A DNA stretch of 64,000 bases. Origin: Niveibacterium sp. SC-1. Lineage in GTDB: Bacteria > Pseudomonadota > Gammaproteobacteria > Burkholderiales > Rhodocyclaceae. The first letter of the stretch is position 1, and the number at the start of each line of letters is the position of its first letter. The stretch is from positions 1,674,001-1,738,000 of the forward strand of contig NZ_CP151275.1 in assembly GCF_038235435.1 (NCBI RefSeq). Direction: 5' to 3'. The translations under genes were made by a program, and so were the position numbers. The notes beneath the pieces are model-generated. The model saw nothing but the letters and a program-made list of their open reading frames with translations, ran no database searches and had not been told where the DNA came from. Below are positions 36,860-48,187 of the stretch, piece after piece.

Positions 36860-37231
36860 TCAGGGCGCTATCAGTTTCGCGACCGCATCGAGCAGGGCCG
36901 GCGGCTGGAAGGGCTTGACCACCCATGCCCGCACGCCGGCGGCCTTGCCTTCAAGGACCTTGGTCTTGTCGGCCTCGGTGGTGAGCATGATGATCGGGGT
37001 GAAGCGATAGGCCGGCAGGAGCTTGGCCGCCTTCACGAAGCTGATGCCGTCCATGTTCGGCATGTTCACGTCGGAGATGACGAGGTTGATCTTGCGACCG
37101 TCCAGTTTGGTGAGGGCGTCCTTGCCGTCCACCGCTTCCAGGACTTCATAGCCGGCACCGCGCAGGGCAAGCGCCACTGTCTGGCGCAGGCTGTAGGAGT
37201 CGTCGACAATGAGGATGGTCTTGCTGCTCAT
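36860..37231 (-). CDS. cheY: CheY-like single-domain response regulator
   Basis: A 123-residue stand-alone receiver with the full set of functional residues: acidic pair D10/D11 (LIVDDS), phosphoacceptor D54 (LVISDVNMPNMDG), T84 (MLTTEAD) and K106 (VVKPFQP). It is the likely output of CheA in this operon. It lies between a membrane-bound receptor-like gene and the STAS gene, and both spacings are about 11 bases. It could bind the flagellar motor or another target; no flagellar genes are in the window. Confidence 0.95.
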   Translation of the reverse strand: MSSKTILIVDDSYSLRQTVALALRGAGYEVLEAVDGKDALTKLDGRKINLVISDVNMPNMDGISFVKAAKLLPAYRFTPIIMLTTEADKTKVLEGKAAGVRAWVVKPFQPPALLDAVAKLIAP

Positions 37232-37242
37232 GAGCGTGGGTC

Positions 37243-38379
37243 TCAGAAGAAGATGATCTCGTTGGAGGCGGCCGCTGCCGGGGTCCCCTTTGCGCGGTCG
37301 TTATGGACGTCGCGCTGCTCAAGGGTGGTGTAGCGCTGGGCCAGTTCATCCAGCCAGAGCTTGCGATCCGGCACGCTGGCGCGCACCGGGTCCGCCTGCA
37401 CGGCCTGGGCAAGCTGGGCGAGCCTGTCCATGTCGCCCATGACGTGGTCGAGGATCTGGTGGACCCGGTCCTGGAATTGCAGCCCGACCATGACGCCGTC
37501 GATGTCGTGCTGGATGGCGCCGCGTTCGGCCTGGAGCTCGGCGAGCGAGGCCTGTAGCGACTGCGCCGTGGCGTTGAATTCGCCGACGATGGTCCGGGCC
37601 TGGGTTTCAGCGTGCAGCAAGACCGATTGCTCGCGTCCCGCGAACTCCTCAGACATGGCCAGTGCGCCGTTGATGGCCTCCGAGACCGTGGCCACGGTTT
37701 CGCTGATGCGCTTGCCGGTTTCGCCCGACTGGGTGGACAGCTTGCGCACCTCGTCGGCGACGACCGCAAAGCCCCGACCGCTTTCGCCTGCGCGGGCGGC
37801 TTCGATGGCGGCGTTGAGGGCGAGCAGGTTGGTCTGCTTGGCAATATTGGCTACTTCGTCCGCCATGCGTTGCAGGTTGCCAGCGTGCGCCGCGACGCTG
37901 GCGACGCCTTCGACCAGGCGGGTGCGGAAACCCTGGCTTTCGTTCAGGTTGGCCAGGATGGCCTGCAGCCCGTTTTCGGCCGTGCCGAGCGTGGACAGGA
38001 TGCGTGCACCGCTTTCGTCGCGACCGCTCTGCGCGCCGCCGGCGAGCCGCTGCGCGAGGGAGCTGAAGCGCTGGACCAGACCGTCGATCGCTTCCTTCAC
38101 CTGGCCTTGGGCCAGCACCACATGCCGCAGCCACAAGGGAACAACATCGGCCACCAGCGGATCGAGGCGCGCCACCGTTTGCGCCGCTTCGGCCGGCTCT
38201 TTTTGCAGGGCGGCCATCGCGGCCTGGCGTGGCCTGGCGAGCCAGATCAGCGCTGCGGCCACCAGGGCCGCCCAGGCTGCGCCCATCCAGAGCGTGCGGG
38301 CGAGCAGGCTCGCGACGGCAAGGTTGATGATGGCCAGCGCCGTCAGCGATAGCCATTGCCTGCGTTGCGGCGAAACCAT
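37243..38379 (-). CDS. Sensor-less membrane chemoreceptor-like protein
   Basis: A 378-residue protein with two closely spaced transmembrane helices (about residues 12-30 and 33-50) and no periplasmic domain. It continues with a short receptor signalling hairpin carrying [44 protein letters not shown]. The hairpin is shorter than in the other four receptors here, and the distal part ([21 protein letters not shown]) resembles the CheX/CZB-adjacent tails of cytoplasmic receptors more than a normal methylation helix. The last residues are NEIIFF. It is the first gene of the che operon, so it is likely the operon's dedicated internal or membrane-state sensor. Confidence 0.85.
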   Translation of the reverse strand: MVSPQRRQWLSLTALAIINLAVASLLARTLWMGAAWAALVAAALIWLARPRQAAMAALQKEPAEAAQTVARLDPLVADVVPLWLRHVVLAQGQVKEAIDGLVQRFSSLAQRLAGGAQSGRDESGARILSTLGTAENGLQAILANLNESQGFRTRLVEGVASVAAHAGNLQRMADEVANIAKQTNLLALNAAIEAARAGESGRGFAVVADEVRKLSTQSGETGKRISETVATVSEAINGALAMSEEFAGREQSVLLHAETQARTIVGEFNATAQSLQASLAELQAERGAIQHDIDGVMVGLQFQDRVHQILDHVMGDMDRLAQLAQAVQADPVRASVPDRKLWLDELAQRYTTLEQRDVHNDRAKGTPAAAASNEIIFF

Positions 38380-38625
38380 ATCGGGGGTCCTTGCTATTCG
38401 TGCCGCATGTCGCGGTTTGTTCCCGCGTTTTCGGCCGGCCCCAGGGAAACTTTAGTTCTGCGCGACGAGTGTCCGCGTCATAGTCGATAGGCGTTGCTCC
38501 AGGTCTGGCGGGGCTATCCAGTGTTTCGCCTGCCAGAAAACCTGCTGCCGGAGGGGCCGCGACCCACCCGCTTCGGCGGCGTTGGTAACTGGCTCTAAAC
38601 TGTCTGCCTCGACACGAAGGAGCCG

Positions 38626-39783
38626 ATGGTGAAGAGCGCGCACACCCCGACAAGCCGCCTGCCCGAGGTAGGTACGACGATCTTCACCGTGATGTCGAAG
38701 CTGGCGCAGGAGCATGGCGCGATCAATCTGTCCCAGGGCTTCCCGGATTTCGCGCCGGACCCTGCGCTGGCAGACGGCGTGGCGGCGGCGATCCGCGAGG
38801 GCTTCAACCAGTACGCGCCGATGGCCGGCCTGCCCGCCCTGCGTGAGGCGATCTCCACCAAGCTCGCCGATCTCTATGGCGCACGCTTCGACCCGGACAA
38901 CGAGATCACCGTGACCGCGGGTGCGACACAGGCGCTCTTCACCGCCGTTGCTGCCCTGGTATCCCCCGGCGATGAGGTGATCGTCTTCGAGCCTGCATAC
39001 GACGCCTATGTGCCGGCGATCCGCCTGCAGGGCGGCATTCCGCGTTTCGTGCCGCTGCGCGCGCCGGCTTACCGGCCGGACTGGGAGGCTTTCCGCGCCG
39101 CGCTGACGCCGCGCACGCGCATGGTCATCATCAATACCCCGCACAACCCGACCGGTTCGATCTGGGTCGCGGAGGACATGCAGACTCTTGCCGACCTGCT
39201 CGACGGTTCGCCCGTCGTGGTCCTTGCGGACGAGGTGTACGAACACATGGTCTTCGATGGCCAGCGTCATGAGAGCGTCGCACGCCATCCCGCCCTGGCC
39301 GCGCGCGCGATCGGCGTATCGAGCTTCGGCAAGACCTATCACGTGACGGGTTGGAAGATCGGCTACGCCTTCGGCCCCGAGGCGCTGATGGCTGAGTTCC
39401 GCAAGGTGCACCAGTTCAATGTGTTCGCCGTGAATGCACCCGCGCAGGTGGCCTTCGCACGCGTGGCGGGCGAGGGGGCGAGCTGGGCCGGTCTGGCGGA
39501 CTTCTACCAGGCCAAACGCGATCGCTTGCGCGGCGCGCTCGCGCGGAGCCGGTTCCGCGTGCTGCCTTGCGCCGGGACATATTTCCAGCTGGTCGACTAC
39601 GCCGCGATCGACGACCGGCCCGACACCGAGTTCGCCCGCTGGCTCACCACCGACGCAGGTGTGGCGGCGATCCCGGTCTCGGTGTTTTCGCGCGAGGCTT
39701 CCGATGCCCGCATCGTGCGCCTGTGCTTCGCCAAACAGGACGCGACCCTGGATGCTGCGGCCGCGCGCCTCTGCGGGCTGTAG
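38626..39783 (+). CDS. PLP-dependent aminotransferase (methionine aminotransferase YbdL-like)
   Basis: A 385-residue fold-type I class I/II aminotransferase. The N-terminal INLSQGFPDFAPDP is characteristic of the YbdL/kynurenine aminotransferase group, which uses methionine and aromatic amino acids with 2-oxo acids. Other landmarks are ITVTAGATQALF, FEPAYDAY, NTPHNPTG, LADEVYEHMVFD, the PLP lysine K236 in SSFGKTYHVTGWKIGYA, and the final RLCFAKQD. The protein is cytoplasmic. It is transcribed divergently from the che operon across a 246-base gap. Substrate range is not certain. Confidence 0.88.
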   Translation: MVKSAHTPTSRLPEVGTTIFTVMSKLAQEHGAINLSQGFPDFAPDPALADGVAAAIREGFNQYAPMAGLPALREAISTKLADLYGARFDPDNEITVTAGATQALFTAVAALVSPGDEVIVFEPAYDAYVPAIRLQGGIPRFVPLRAPAYRPDWEAFRAALTPRTRMVIINTPHNPTGSIWVAEDMQTLADLLDGSPVVVLADEVYEHMVFDGQRHESVARHPALAARAIGVSSFGKTYHVTGWKIGYAFGPEALMAEFRKVHQFNVFAVNAPAQVAFARVAGEGASWAGLADFYQAKRDRLRGALARSRFRVLPCAGTYFQLVDYAAIDDRPDTEFARWLTTDAGVAAIPVSVFSREASDARIVRLCFAKQDATLDAAAARLCGL

Positions 39784-39835
39784 CGCGGGCGCCCGGTGCT
39801 AAACTCGACGCGATCTTCCCTCCCGAATTCTTCGC

Positions 39836-40075
39836 ATGTCCAAGGTTCTGCTCTTCATCGCCGTGTTGCTGGGCATCTGGTGGATGCGCCGCGTGATGTC
39901 CGACCACGGGGGCGCAGCGCGCTCGCATGAGGCCGAGCAGCCGCCCAAAGCACTCGGCGAGACGGTACGTCCCTGTGCTCACTGTGGCGTGCACGTACCG
40001 GAGAGCGAAGGCGTGATCGACGCCGGTGGCTTCTACTGCTCGGACGCGCATCGCCGCCTGGGACCCCGCGCGTGA
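39836..40075 (+). CDS. PP0621-family small membrane protein
   Basis: A 79-residue protein with an N-terminal membrane anchor (VLLFIAVLLGIWWMRRVM) and a small cysteine motif in the cytoplasmic or periplasmic tail (PCAHCGVHVPESEG, then FYCSDAHR), resembling a zinc knuckle. This is the family often named PP0621, which commonly sits just before pilS-pilR-ampD. The stop codon overlaps the GTG start of the sensor kinase (GTGA), so the two are coupled. The function is unknown. Confidence 0.82.
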   Translation: MSKVLLFIAVLLGIWWMRRVMSDHGGAARSHEAEQPPKALGETVRPCAHCGVHVPESEGVIDAGGFYCSDAHRRLGPRA

Positions 40076-41618
40076 ATCTTGCGCTGATGCGCGGCCTGGA
40101 CTGGCAGCCCGCCGAGTCCCGACGGGTGTCGCTGCGCTACTACAGCCTCTATCGCCTAGTCGCCGCCGCGGGGCTCGCGCTCGTCGGGCGCATGTTCCTG
40201 GGCGATGGGGAGCGCAGCAGTGTGTGGCTCACCATCGTCGGCGTGTACTTCCTCGCCGCGGTGGCGCTGCTGTACTTCCAGCGCTCCAGTCGCCTGCAGT
40301 TCCAGTGGGTGCTCAGCATCCATATCGGTGTCGACCTGCTGGCGCTTGCCGCGCTCATGTATGCCTCCGGCGGTTATCGCGGCGGGCTTGCCTACATGAT
40401 CATGGTGGTGGTGGCGGCCGGCGGTCTGCTCGGTGAAGGGCGCCTGGTCTTCTTCTATGCTTCCGTCGCAGCCGTGCTGGTGCTGGTGATCCAGATGCTC
40501 GTGTCGCTCGGGGTCGGTGAGGACCCTTCGGGCAGCATTGCCGCGGCCGGCCTGGTGAGCATGAGCTTCTTCGCGGTCGCGACCGTGGCGCGCCTGCTCG
40601 GGCACCGCGCCCTGGTCAACGAGGCTGTGGCCTTCCAGCGCGGCAGCGCGCTGGGGCAACAGATCCGTCTCAATGAACGCATCATTTCCGATTTCGAGGA
40701 TGGCGTCCTGGTGCTCGACGCGGAGATGAACCTGCTTCAGCTCAATCCACGGGCGCAAGCCTGGCTTGGTCGGGGCGCCGTCCCCGGTCGAGCGCTCGCC
40801 GGCCTCAGTGCCGCCCTGGCCGAGGCCGTCCGGGAGGGGCGGAGCGAGGCGACGCTTTCGGTCGACGGGCCTCAGTTGCGCTTGCGTGCCCTGAGTCCTG
40901 ACGAAGGTGGCGTGCGCCTGATCTACCTGGAAGACATGGGGCGCATCGAGCGGGACGCCCAACAGATCAAGCTGGCTGCCCTGGGGCGGCTGACCGGCTC
41001 CATCGCACACGAGATCCGCAATCCGCTCGCGGCGATCTCGCACGCCAGCGAGTTGCTCGCCGAGGAGAAGCGCGCGGAGATGCAGGTCCGCCTGACCCGC
41101 ATCATCCAGGACAACACGCGACGTATCGACCGCATGGTGCGTGACGTACTCGAACTGGGGCGGCGCGACCGGGCCACGCCCGAGTACATCCAGGTCGACG
41201 CCTTCATCGCGACCTTCATCGACGACAGCGCGAACTACGAAGGCCTGGTCGCCGAACTGGTCGACTACTCGGGGATTGCCGGCGCGCAGATCCGCTTCGA
41301 TAGGGTGCACCTGTACCAGGTGCTGTGGAATCTCGTCGGGAATGCGCGCCGTCATTGTTCGGGCAAGCCGGGCTCGATCAAGATCCGGACCGTCATGCCT
41401 GAAGCGGGTCGGCTGGTGATCCTGGTCAGCGACGACGGCCCCGGCGTGTCGCCACAGGTACGCTCCCGCCTGTTTGAGCCTTTCTTCACTACCGATTCCA
41501 AGGGCACAGGCCTGGGCCTGTATATCGCACGCGAGCTGGCTGAAGCCAACGACGCGCAACTGGATCTTGGCGAAGCCGAGACCGGAGCCTGCTTCTGCCT
41601 GAGCGCGGAAGGATTTGC

Positions 41619-41622
<4 letters not shown>
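40072..41622 (+). CDS. pilS: Membrane sensor histidine kinase PilS-like
   Basis: A 516-residue sensor. Six hydrophobic segments lie within residues 25-180, followed by a PAS-like region (DFEDGVLVLDAEMNLLQLNPRAQAWLG). The kinase core has phospho-His H313 in GSIAHEIRNPLAAISHASELL (H box), an N box at LWNLVGNARRH, the G1 motif SDDGPGVS and G2 region KGTGLGLYIA. This is the arrangement of PilS, which controls pilin transcription through PilR. The start is a GTG within the preceding stop; an ATG five codons later is possible. It overlaps pilR by four bases. Confidence 0.9.
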
Positions 41623-42998
<1,376 letters not shown>

Positions 42999-42999
42999 G

Positions 43000-43602
43000 G
43001 TGGCGGACTTCTTGTTGCATGGCGTGCCGCAGCGCTTGGCGCTGGATGCAGCGGGGGCGGGTGAGGACAGGATCGGCGCGGACGGCTGGCTGTCTGGCGT
43101 CCAACGTGTCGAATCACCCAATCACGACGAGCGTCCCGAGGGCGCGCCGGTCGAACTGGTGGTGGTGCATGCCATCAGCCTGCCGCCGGAGCAGTTCGGC
43201 GGACCGGGCGTGCAGGAGCTCTTCACCAACCGCCTGGATCCTGCTGCGCAACCCTACTACGCGCAGATCGCGGGCCTGCGGGTCTCGGCGCACTTTTTCA
43301 TCCGCCGCGACGGCCAATTCATGCAGTTCGTCCCGACGACCCGACGTGCCTGGCATGCCGGCGTCTCGCGCTGGATGGAGCGGGAGCGCTGCAACGATTT
43401 CTCGGTCGGGATCGAACTCGAGGGCAGCGATACCCAACCCTTCGAGCCGCCCCAGTATCTGGCCCTTGCACGCCTCGTCCGCGCTATTGCAGTGCGGCAT
43501 CCGGTGCGTGAAGTGACCGGACACAGCGACATCGCGCCGGGGCGCAAGACCGACCCCGGTCCACACTTCGACTGGACCCGCTTCGGCCTCCTGCTTGCCT
43601 GA
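43000..43602 (+). CDS. ampD: 1,6-anhydro-N-acetylmuramyl-L-alanine amidase AmpD
   Basis: A 200-residue cytoplasmic zinc amidase that cleaves anhydro-muropeptides during cell-wall recycling. The zinc ligands are H57 (VVVHAIS), H175 (TGHSDIAPGRKTDPGPHFDW) and D185, with E139 (VGIELEG) and K183 in the positions used for catalysis. The start is a GTG one base after the pilR stop, with AAGGA upstream. Joint arrangement with pilSR is common in betaproteobacteria and probably reflects co-transcription rather than shared function. A terminator follows. Confidence 0.94.
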   Translation: MADFLLHGVPQRLALDAAGAGEDRIGADGWLSGVQRVESPNHDERPEGAPVELVVVHAISLPPEQFGGPGVQELFTNRLDPAAQPYYAQIAGLRVSAHFFIRRDGQFMQFVPTTRRAWHAGVSRWMERERCNDFSVGIELEGSDTQPFEPPQYLALARLVRAIAVRHPVREVTGHSDIAPGRKTDPGPHFDWTRFGLLLA

Positions 43603-43620
43603 GCGCCCTGCGACCCGGCG

Positions 43621-43655
43621 CGGCCCCGGCCCGGAAGGGTTCGGGGCCGTTTTTC
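43621..43655 (+). terminator. Rho-independent terminator after ampD
   Basis: CGGCCCCG pairs with CGGGGCCG across a 13-base loop that can form a further CCC/GGG helix, and five T follow. It lies 19 bases after the ampD stop. Confidence 0.88.
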
Positions 43656-43711
43656 CTTGTGGCCTTGATGCACCGCAAAGCAGATTCGGGGTTGCGCGAC
43701 TAGCAACTGTC

Positions 43712-43759
43712 TCACTACAATTAGTCCTAATTCGCGGTTCGGCTACTACCTATAGTAGG
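43712..43759 (+). promoter_or_regulatory. Paired NrdR-like boxes upstream of nrdA
   Basis: Two palindromes of the form ACTA-N4-TAGT lie at 43714-43725 and 43745-43756. Their starts are 31 bases apart, about three helical turns. This fits the core CWA-N4-TWG of the NrdR operator and its usual paired spacing in ribonucleotide reductase promoters. NrdR, an ATP-cone repressor, is not encoded in the window. Confidence 0.65.
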
Positions 43760-43840
43760 TGATGGGCAAAACACGGAGCAGGCCGGACGTCTCGGCCGAG
43801 CTTGCCCGGACCGCAGTAACGACTCCAAGGAGAGACCCGC

Positions 43841-46708
43841 ATGCAGCTTGCCGCCGAGACCCACTCGTCTCCCGTTCCCGCCGTCCAGCCTACGGAAGCC
43901 GCGCTCGAAGCGCAGCGTTACGAAGCCTTCCGGATCATCCGCCGCAACGGGGCCGTGGTGCCCTTCGAGCCGTCGAAGATCGCGGTGGCGATGACCAAGG
44001 CCTTCCTGGCCGTCGAGGGTTCGCATGGCGCGGTCTCGGCCCGCGTCCGTGAAGTCGTGGCCCGCTTGACCGAACTGGTCAGCCAGGCACTGGTGCGCCG
44101 CCAGCCCAATGGCGGCACCTTCCACATCGAAGACATCCAGGATCAGGTCGAACTCGCCCTGATGCGCTCGGGCGAGCACGACGTGGCCCGTGCCTACGTG
44201 CTCTATCGCGAGAAGCGCGCGGCCGAGCGCGCCACCAAGGCCGCCGAGACCCATGCCGAGTCCGCCCTGCATGTGGTTACTGCCCGCGGTGAGCGTCGCC
44301 CGCTGGATCGTGCGAGCCTGCAGGCGCTGGTGGAGTCCGCCTGTGTTGGCCTGGGTGAGCATGTGGGCGCCAGCGCCATCCTGGGCGGCGCACTCAAGAA
44401 CCTGTACGACGGCGTGCCCCTGGCCGAAGTGCACAAGGCGCTGATCCTGTCCGCCCGTACGCTGGTGGAGAAGGATCCGGACTACAACTTTGTCACCGCG
44501 CGCCTGCAGCTGCATCTGATCCGCGAAGAAGTGCTGGGCGAGGAAACCACCCACGAGGCGATGGCCGAGCGTTACGCCGAGTACTTCCCGCGCTACATCA
44601 AGCTGGGTATCGAGGCCGACCTGTTGAACCCGGCGCTCGCCCAGTTCGACATCGCCCGCCTTGCCGCGGCGATCGATTATTCGCGCGACTTCAAGTTTGG
44701 CTACCTGGGCCTGCAGACGCTCTACGACCGCTACTTCCTGCATATCGAAGAGCGCCGTATCGAGCTGCCCCAGGTGTTCTTCATGCGCGTGGCCATGGGC
44801 CTTGCCCTGGGCGAGATCGACCGCGAGACCCGCGCGATCGAGTTCTACAACGTGCTGTCGAGCTTCGACTTCATGAGCTCGACGCCTACCCTGTTCAACG
44901 CCGGCACGCTGCACTCGCAGCTCTCTTCGTGCTACCTGACGACGGTCGACGACAGCCTTGATGACATCTACCAGGCCATCAAAGAAAACGCGATGCTGCA
45001 GAAGTTCGCGGGCGGCCTGGGCAACGACTGGACGCCGATCCGCTCGCTGGGCGCGCGCATCAAGGGCACCAATGGCAAGAGCCAGGGCGTGATTCCCTTC
45101 CTCAAGGTGGTCAACGACACCGCCGTGGCGGTGAACCAGGGTGGCAAGCGCAAGGGCGCGGTCTGCGCCTACCTGGAGTCCTGGCACCTGGACATCGAGG
45201 AGTTTCTCGAGCTGCGCAAGAACACCGGCGACGATCGCCGCCGCACCCACGACATGAACACGGCGAACTGGATTCCGGACCTGTTCATGAAGCGCGTGAT
45301 GGACGGGGCCGAGTGGACCTTGTTCTCGCCCTCCGACGTGCCCGACCTGCACGACAAGTTCGGCCGCGAGTTCGAGGCCGCCTACGTCGAGCACGAGCGT
45401 CGTGCCGACCGCGGCGACATCAAGCTGTTCCGCCGCCTCCCGGCCCAGCAGCTGTGGCGCAAGATGCTCACCATGCTGTTCGAGACCGGCCATCCCTGGA
45501 TTACTTTCAAGGATCCTTGCAACATCCGCTCGCCGCAGCAACACGTCGGCGTGGTGCACAGCTCGAACCTCTGTACCGAGATCACGTTGAACACCTCGGA
45601 TAGCGAGATTGCCGTCTGCAACCTCGGTTCGGTGAACCTGCTCGCGCACCTCAAGGACGACGGGAAGGGCGGCAAGGCGCTCGATCACGACAAGTTGCGC
45701 CGCACCATCCGCACCGGCATGCGCATGCTCGACAACGTGGTGGACATCAACTACTACGCCGTCGGCAAGGCCCGTAACTCCAACATGAAGCACCGCCCGG
45801 TGGGCATGGGCATCATGGGGTTCCAGGACAGCCTGCATGCGCTGCGCCTGCCCTACGCCTCGATGGAGGCGGTGGAGTTCGCCGATCGTTCGATGGAAGC
45901 CGTCTGCTACTACGCCTACTGGGCTTCGAGCGATCTGGCCGAGGAGCGTGGTCGCTACTCGTCCTACCGTGGCTCGCTGTGGGACCGCGGCATCCTCCCG
46001 CTCGACTCGCTCAAGCTCCTGGAGCAGGAGCGTGGTGGCTTCGTCGAAGTCGACACCAGCTCGACCATGGACTGGGATGCCCTGCGCACCCGCATCGCCC
46101 AGGTCGGCATGCGCAACTCGAACTGCGTGGCGATCGCCCCGACCGCGACGATCTCGAACATCGTGGGCGTCGATGCCTCGATCGAGCCGACCTTCCAGAA
46201 CCTCTACGTGAAGTCGAACCTCTCGGGCGAATTCACCGTGGTGAACGAAAGCCTGGTGCGCGACCTCAAGTCGCTGGGCCTGTGGGACGAAGTGATGGTC
46301 GCCGATCTCAAGTACTTCGACGGTTCGCTGGCCCGCATCGATCGCGTTCCCGAAGAGCTGCGTCGTCTGTACGCCACCGCCTTCGAATTCGAACCGCGCT
46401 GGCTGGTCGAATGCGCGGCCCGCCGTTCCAAGTGGATCGACCAGGCGCAGAGCCTGAACATCTACATGGGCGGTGCCTCGGGCAAGAAGCTGGACGAGAC
46501 CTACAAGCTCGCATGGCTGCGCGGTCTCAAGACCACCTACTACCTGCGCGCGATGGGCGCGACCCACGCAGAGAAGTCGACCGGTCGTGGTGGCGAGCTG
46601 AACGCGGTGCCGGTGAGCGGTGGCGTGGCGGCCGGTGCCGGAGAAGGTGCCGCGGAAGCTGCCAAGTTCTGCTCGATCGACAACCCTGAGTGCGAAGCCT
46701 GTCAGTGA
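43841..46708 (+). CDS. nrdA: Ribonucleotide reductase class Ia alpha subunit, double ATP-cone
   Basis: A 955-residue catalytic subunit that reduces ribonucleoside diphosphates. It carries two ATP-cones: residues about 30-125 (IIRRNGAVVPFEPSKIAVAM) and about 143-235 (VVTARGERRPLDRASLQALV). The second is more divergent. The barrel has SCYLTTVDDS, NLCTEITLNTSDSEIAVCNLGSVNL with the radical-site cysteine, and PTATISNIVGVDASIEP. The C-terminal redox tail CSIDNPECEACQ is present. Double cones are also found in Pseudomonas NrdA, where they mediate dATP inhibition. Paired NrdR-like boxes lie upstream, and nrdB follows after 264 bases. Confidence 0.96.
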   Translation: MQLAAETHSSPVPAVQPTEAALEAQRYEAFRIIRRNGAVVPFEPSKIAVAMTKAFLAVEGSHGAVSARVREVVARLTELVSQALVRRQPNGGTFHIEDIQDQVELALMRSGEHDVARAYVLYREKRAAERATKAAETHAESALHVVTARGERRPLDRASLQALVESACVGLGEHVGASAILGGALKNLYDGVPLAEVHKALILSARTLVEKDPDYNFVTARLQLHLIREEVLGEETTHEAMAERYAEYFPRYIKLGIEADLLNPALAQFDIARLAAAIDYSRDFKFGYLGLQTLYDRYFLHIEERRIELPQVFFMRVAMGLALGEIDRETRAIEFYNVLSSFDFMSSTPTLFNAGTLHSQLSSCYLTTVDDSLDDIYQAIKENAMLQKFAGGLGNDWTPIRSLGARIKGTNGKSQGVIPFLKVVNDTAVAVNQGGKRKGAVCAYLESWHLDIEEFLELRKNTGDDRRRTHDMNTANWIPDLFMKRVMDGAEWTLFSPSDVPDLHDKFGREFEAAYVEHERRADRGDIKLFRRLPAQQLWRKMLTMLFETGHPWITFKDPCNIRSPQQHVGVVHSSNLCTEITLNTSDSEIAVCNLGSVNLLAHLKDDGKGGKALDHDKLRRTIRTGMRMLDNVVDINYYAVGKARNSNMKHRPVGMGIMGFQDSLHALRLPYASMEAVEFADRSMEAVCYYAYWASSDLAEERGRYSSYRGSLWDRGILPLDSLKLLEQERGGFVEVDTSSTMDWDALRTRIAQVGMRNSNCVAIAPTATISNIVGVDASIEPTFQNLYVKSNLSGEFTVVNESLVRDLKSLGLWDEVMVADLKYFDGSLARIDRVPEELRRLYATAFEFEPRWLVECAARRSKWIDQAQSLNIYMGGASGKKLDETYKLAWLRGLKTTYYLRAMGATHAEKSTGRGGELNAVPVSGGVAAGAGEGAAEAAKFCSIDNPECEACQ

Positions 46709-46781
46709 TCGCTGACGGATCCAGCCTCGATCGACGAGAAAATCGCGATCGAGGCTGTGTGAACTTCACAACATGACTCGT

Positions 46782-46890
46782 CGGAGAGCCCCGTTTCTAA
46801 AGGCTCTCCGGCTGCCGCGCGGAGAGCGAGCATTCATGCGGCTTCGCGCGAATCGAACCAAAATGCTTCCGGCATAACTCCCCGGAGAGC
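46782..46890. repeat. Cluster of CGGAGAGC inverted and direct repeats between nrdA and nrdB
   Basis: CGGAGAGCC at 46782-46790 pairs with GGCTCTCCG at 46802-46810 to form a nine-bp hairpin, and further CGGAGAGC copies lie at 46820-46827 and 46883-46890. A second 11-bp hairpin (AGCCTCGATCG at 46723-46733 with its complement at 46746-46756) lies just upstream. No T run follows either, so simple termination is unlikely; attenuation or RNA processing are possibilities. Confidence 0.45.
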
Positions 46891-46972
46891 CGCGCCAGAC
46901 AAGGCGCTGACGAAAACAAAACTCGCAGATTTTTGTTGCGTCGGATTAGAATTTGAACTAAAGGATAATGGC

Positions 46973-48109
46973 ATGCTGAACTTCGACGACGAATCGCTCC
47001 TGGCAACTCGCACCCAACCTCCCGGGGTTGAGAAGGGCGTTTCGCTGTCCGCCGCCGGAAGTGCTGCGCGTGCTTCGGGCGACGCGACCGACCGGCGCAT
47101 CAACGTCGCCGACAAGCGCGTCATCAACGGCGGCACCGACGTCAATCAGCTGGTCCCGTTCAAGTACAAGTGGGCGTGGGAGAAGTACCTCGCCACCTGT
47201 GCGAACCACTGGATGCCGCAAGAGGTGAACATGGCGCGTGACATCGCGCTGTGGAAGGACCCCAACGGCCTGACCGAAGACGAGCGTCGCATCGTCAGGC
47301 GTAATCTCGGCTTCTTCGTCACGGCCGACTCGCTGGCCGCGAACAACATCGTGCTCGGCACCTATCGCCACATCACCGCGCCCGAGTGCCGCCAATTCCT
47401 CCTGCGTCAGGCCTTCGAAGAAGCGATCCACACGCACGCCTACCAGTACATCGTCGAGTCGCTGGGGCTGGACGAAGGCGAGACCTTCAATGCTTACCAC
47501 GAGGTCGAATCGATCCGTGCGAAGGATGAGTTCCTCATTCCCTTCATCGACGTCCTCACCGATCCGAACTTCAAGACCGGCACGCCCGAGGCCGACCAGC
47601 AGCTGCTCCGTTCGCTGATCGTCTTCGCCTGCATCATGGAAGGCATGTTCTTCTATGTGGGCTTCGTCCAGATCCTGGCGCTGGGTCGCCAGAACAAGAT
47701 GACCGGTGCAGCCGAGCAGTACCAGTACATCCTTCGCGATGAGTCGATGCACTGCAATTTCGGCATCGACCTGATCAACACCATCAAGCTCGAGAATCCG
47801 CATCTGTGGACGCCGGAGTTCCGCGAGGAACTGCGCGGCCTGTTCCAGAAGGGCGTCGAACTCGAGTACCGCTATGCCGAAGACACCATGCCGCGCGGCG
47901 TGCTCGGTCTGAACGCGTCGATGTTCAAGGAGTACCTGCGTTTCATCGCCAACCGTCGTTGCCAGCAGATCGGCCTCGACCCGCTCTTCCCCGGTGCGGA
48001 GAACCCGTTCCCCTGGATGAGCGAGATGATCGACCTGAAGAAGGAACGTAACTTCTTCGAGACGCGGGTGATCGAATACCAGACGGGTGGAACCCTCAGT
48101 TGGGATTGA
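46973..48109 (+). CDS. nrdB: Ribonucleotide reductase class Ia beta subunit
   Basis: A 378-residue ferritin-like radical subunit. After a variable 50-residue N-terminus it has [37 protein letters not shown], the [19 protein letters not shown] segment with metal ligands and the radical tyrosine, [14 protein letters not shown], and [17 protein letters not shown] with the remaining ligands. It ends [19 protein letters not shown], as expected for the tail that docks on NrdA. An AAGGA ribosome site lies seven bases before the start. It is in tandem with nrdA and ended by a terminator. Confidence 0.96.
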   Translation: MLNFDDESLLATRTQPPGVEKGVSLSAAGSAARASGDATDRRINVADKRVINGGTDVNQLVPFKYKWAWEKYLATCANHWMPQEVNMARDIALWKDPNGLTEDERRIVRRNLGFFVTADSLAANNIVLGTYRHITAPECRQFLLRQAFEEAIHTHAYQYIVESLGLDEGETFNAYHEVESIRAKDEFLIPFIDVLTDPNFKTGTPEADQQLLRSLIVFACIMEGMFFYVGFVQILALGRQNKMTGAAEQYQYILRDESMHCNFGIDLINTIKLENPHLWTPEFREELRGLFQKGVELEYRYAEDTMPRGVLGLNASMFKEYLRFIANRRCQQIGLDPLFPGAENPFPWMSEMIDLKKERNFFETRVIEYQTGGTLSWD

Positions 48110-48139
48110 CGCATTCCGACCCCTTTCTGTTTTTCGCGG

Positions 48140-48187
48140 ACGCACCGCGCGCCCTTCCTTTCGGGAGAGGGCGCTCGGTGCGTTTTT
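48140..48187 (+). terminator. Rho-independent terminator after nrdB
   Basis: ACGCACCG and GCGCCCT arms pair with AGGGCGC and CGGTGCGT across a short loop, and five T follow. It lies 30 bases after the nrdB stop. Confidence 0.9.

Noticed and set aside
43727..46567. A 946-codon open frame on the minus strand opposite nrdA
   Set aside because: It mirrors nrdA codon structure in high-GC DNA, has no ribosome site or family motif, and nrdA is unmistakable on the other strand.
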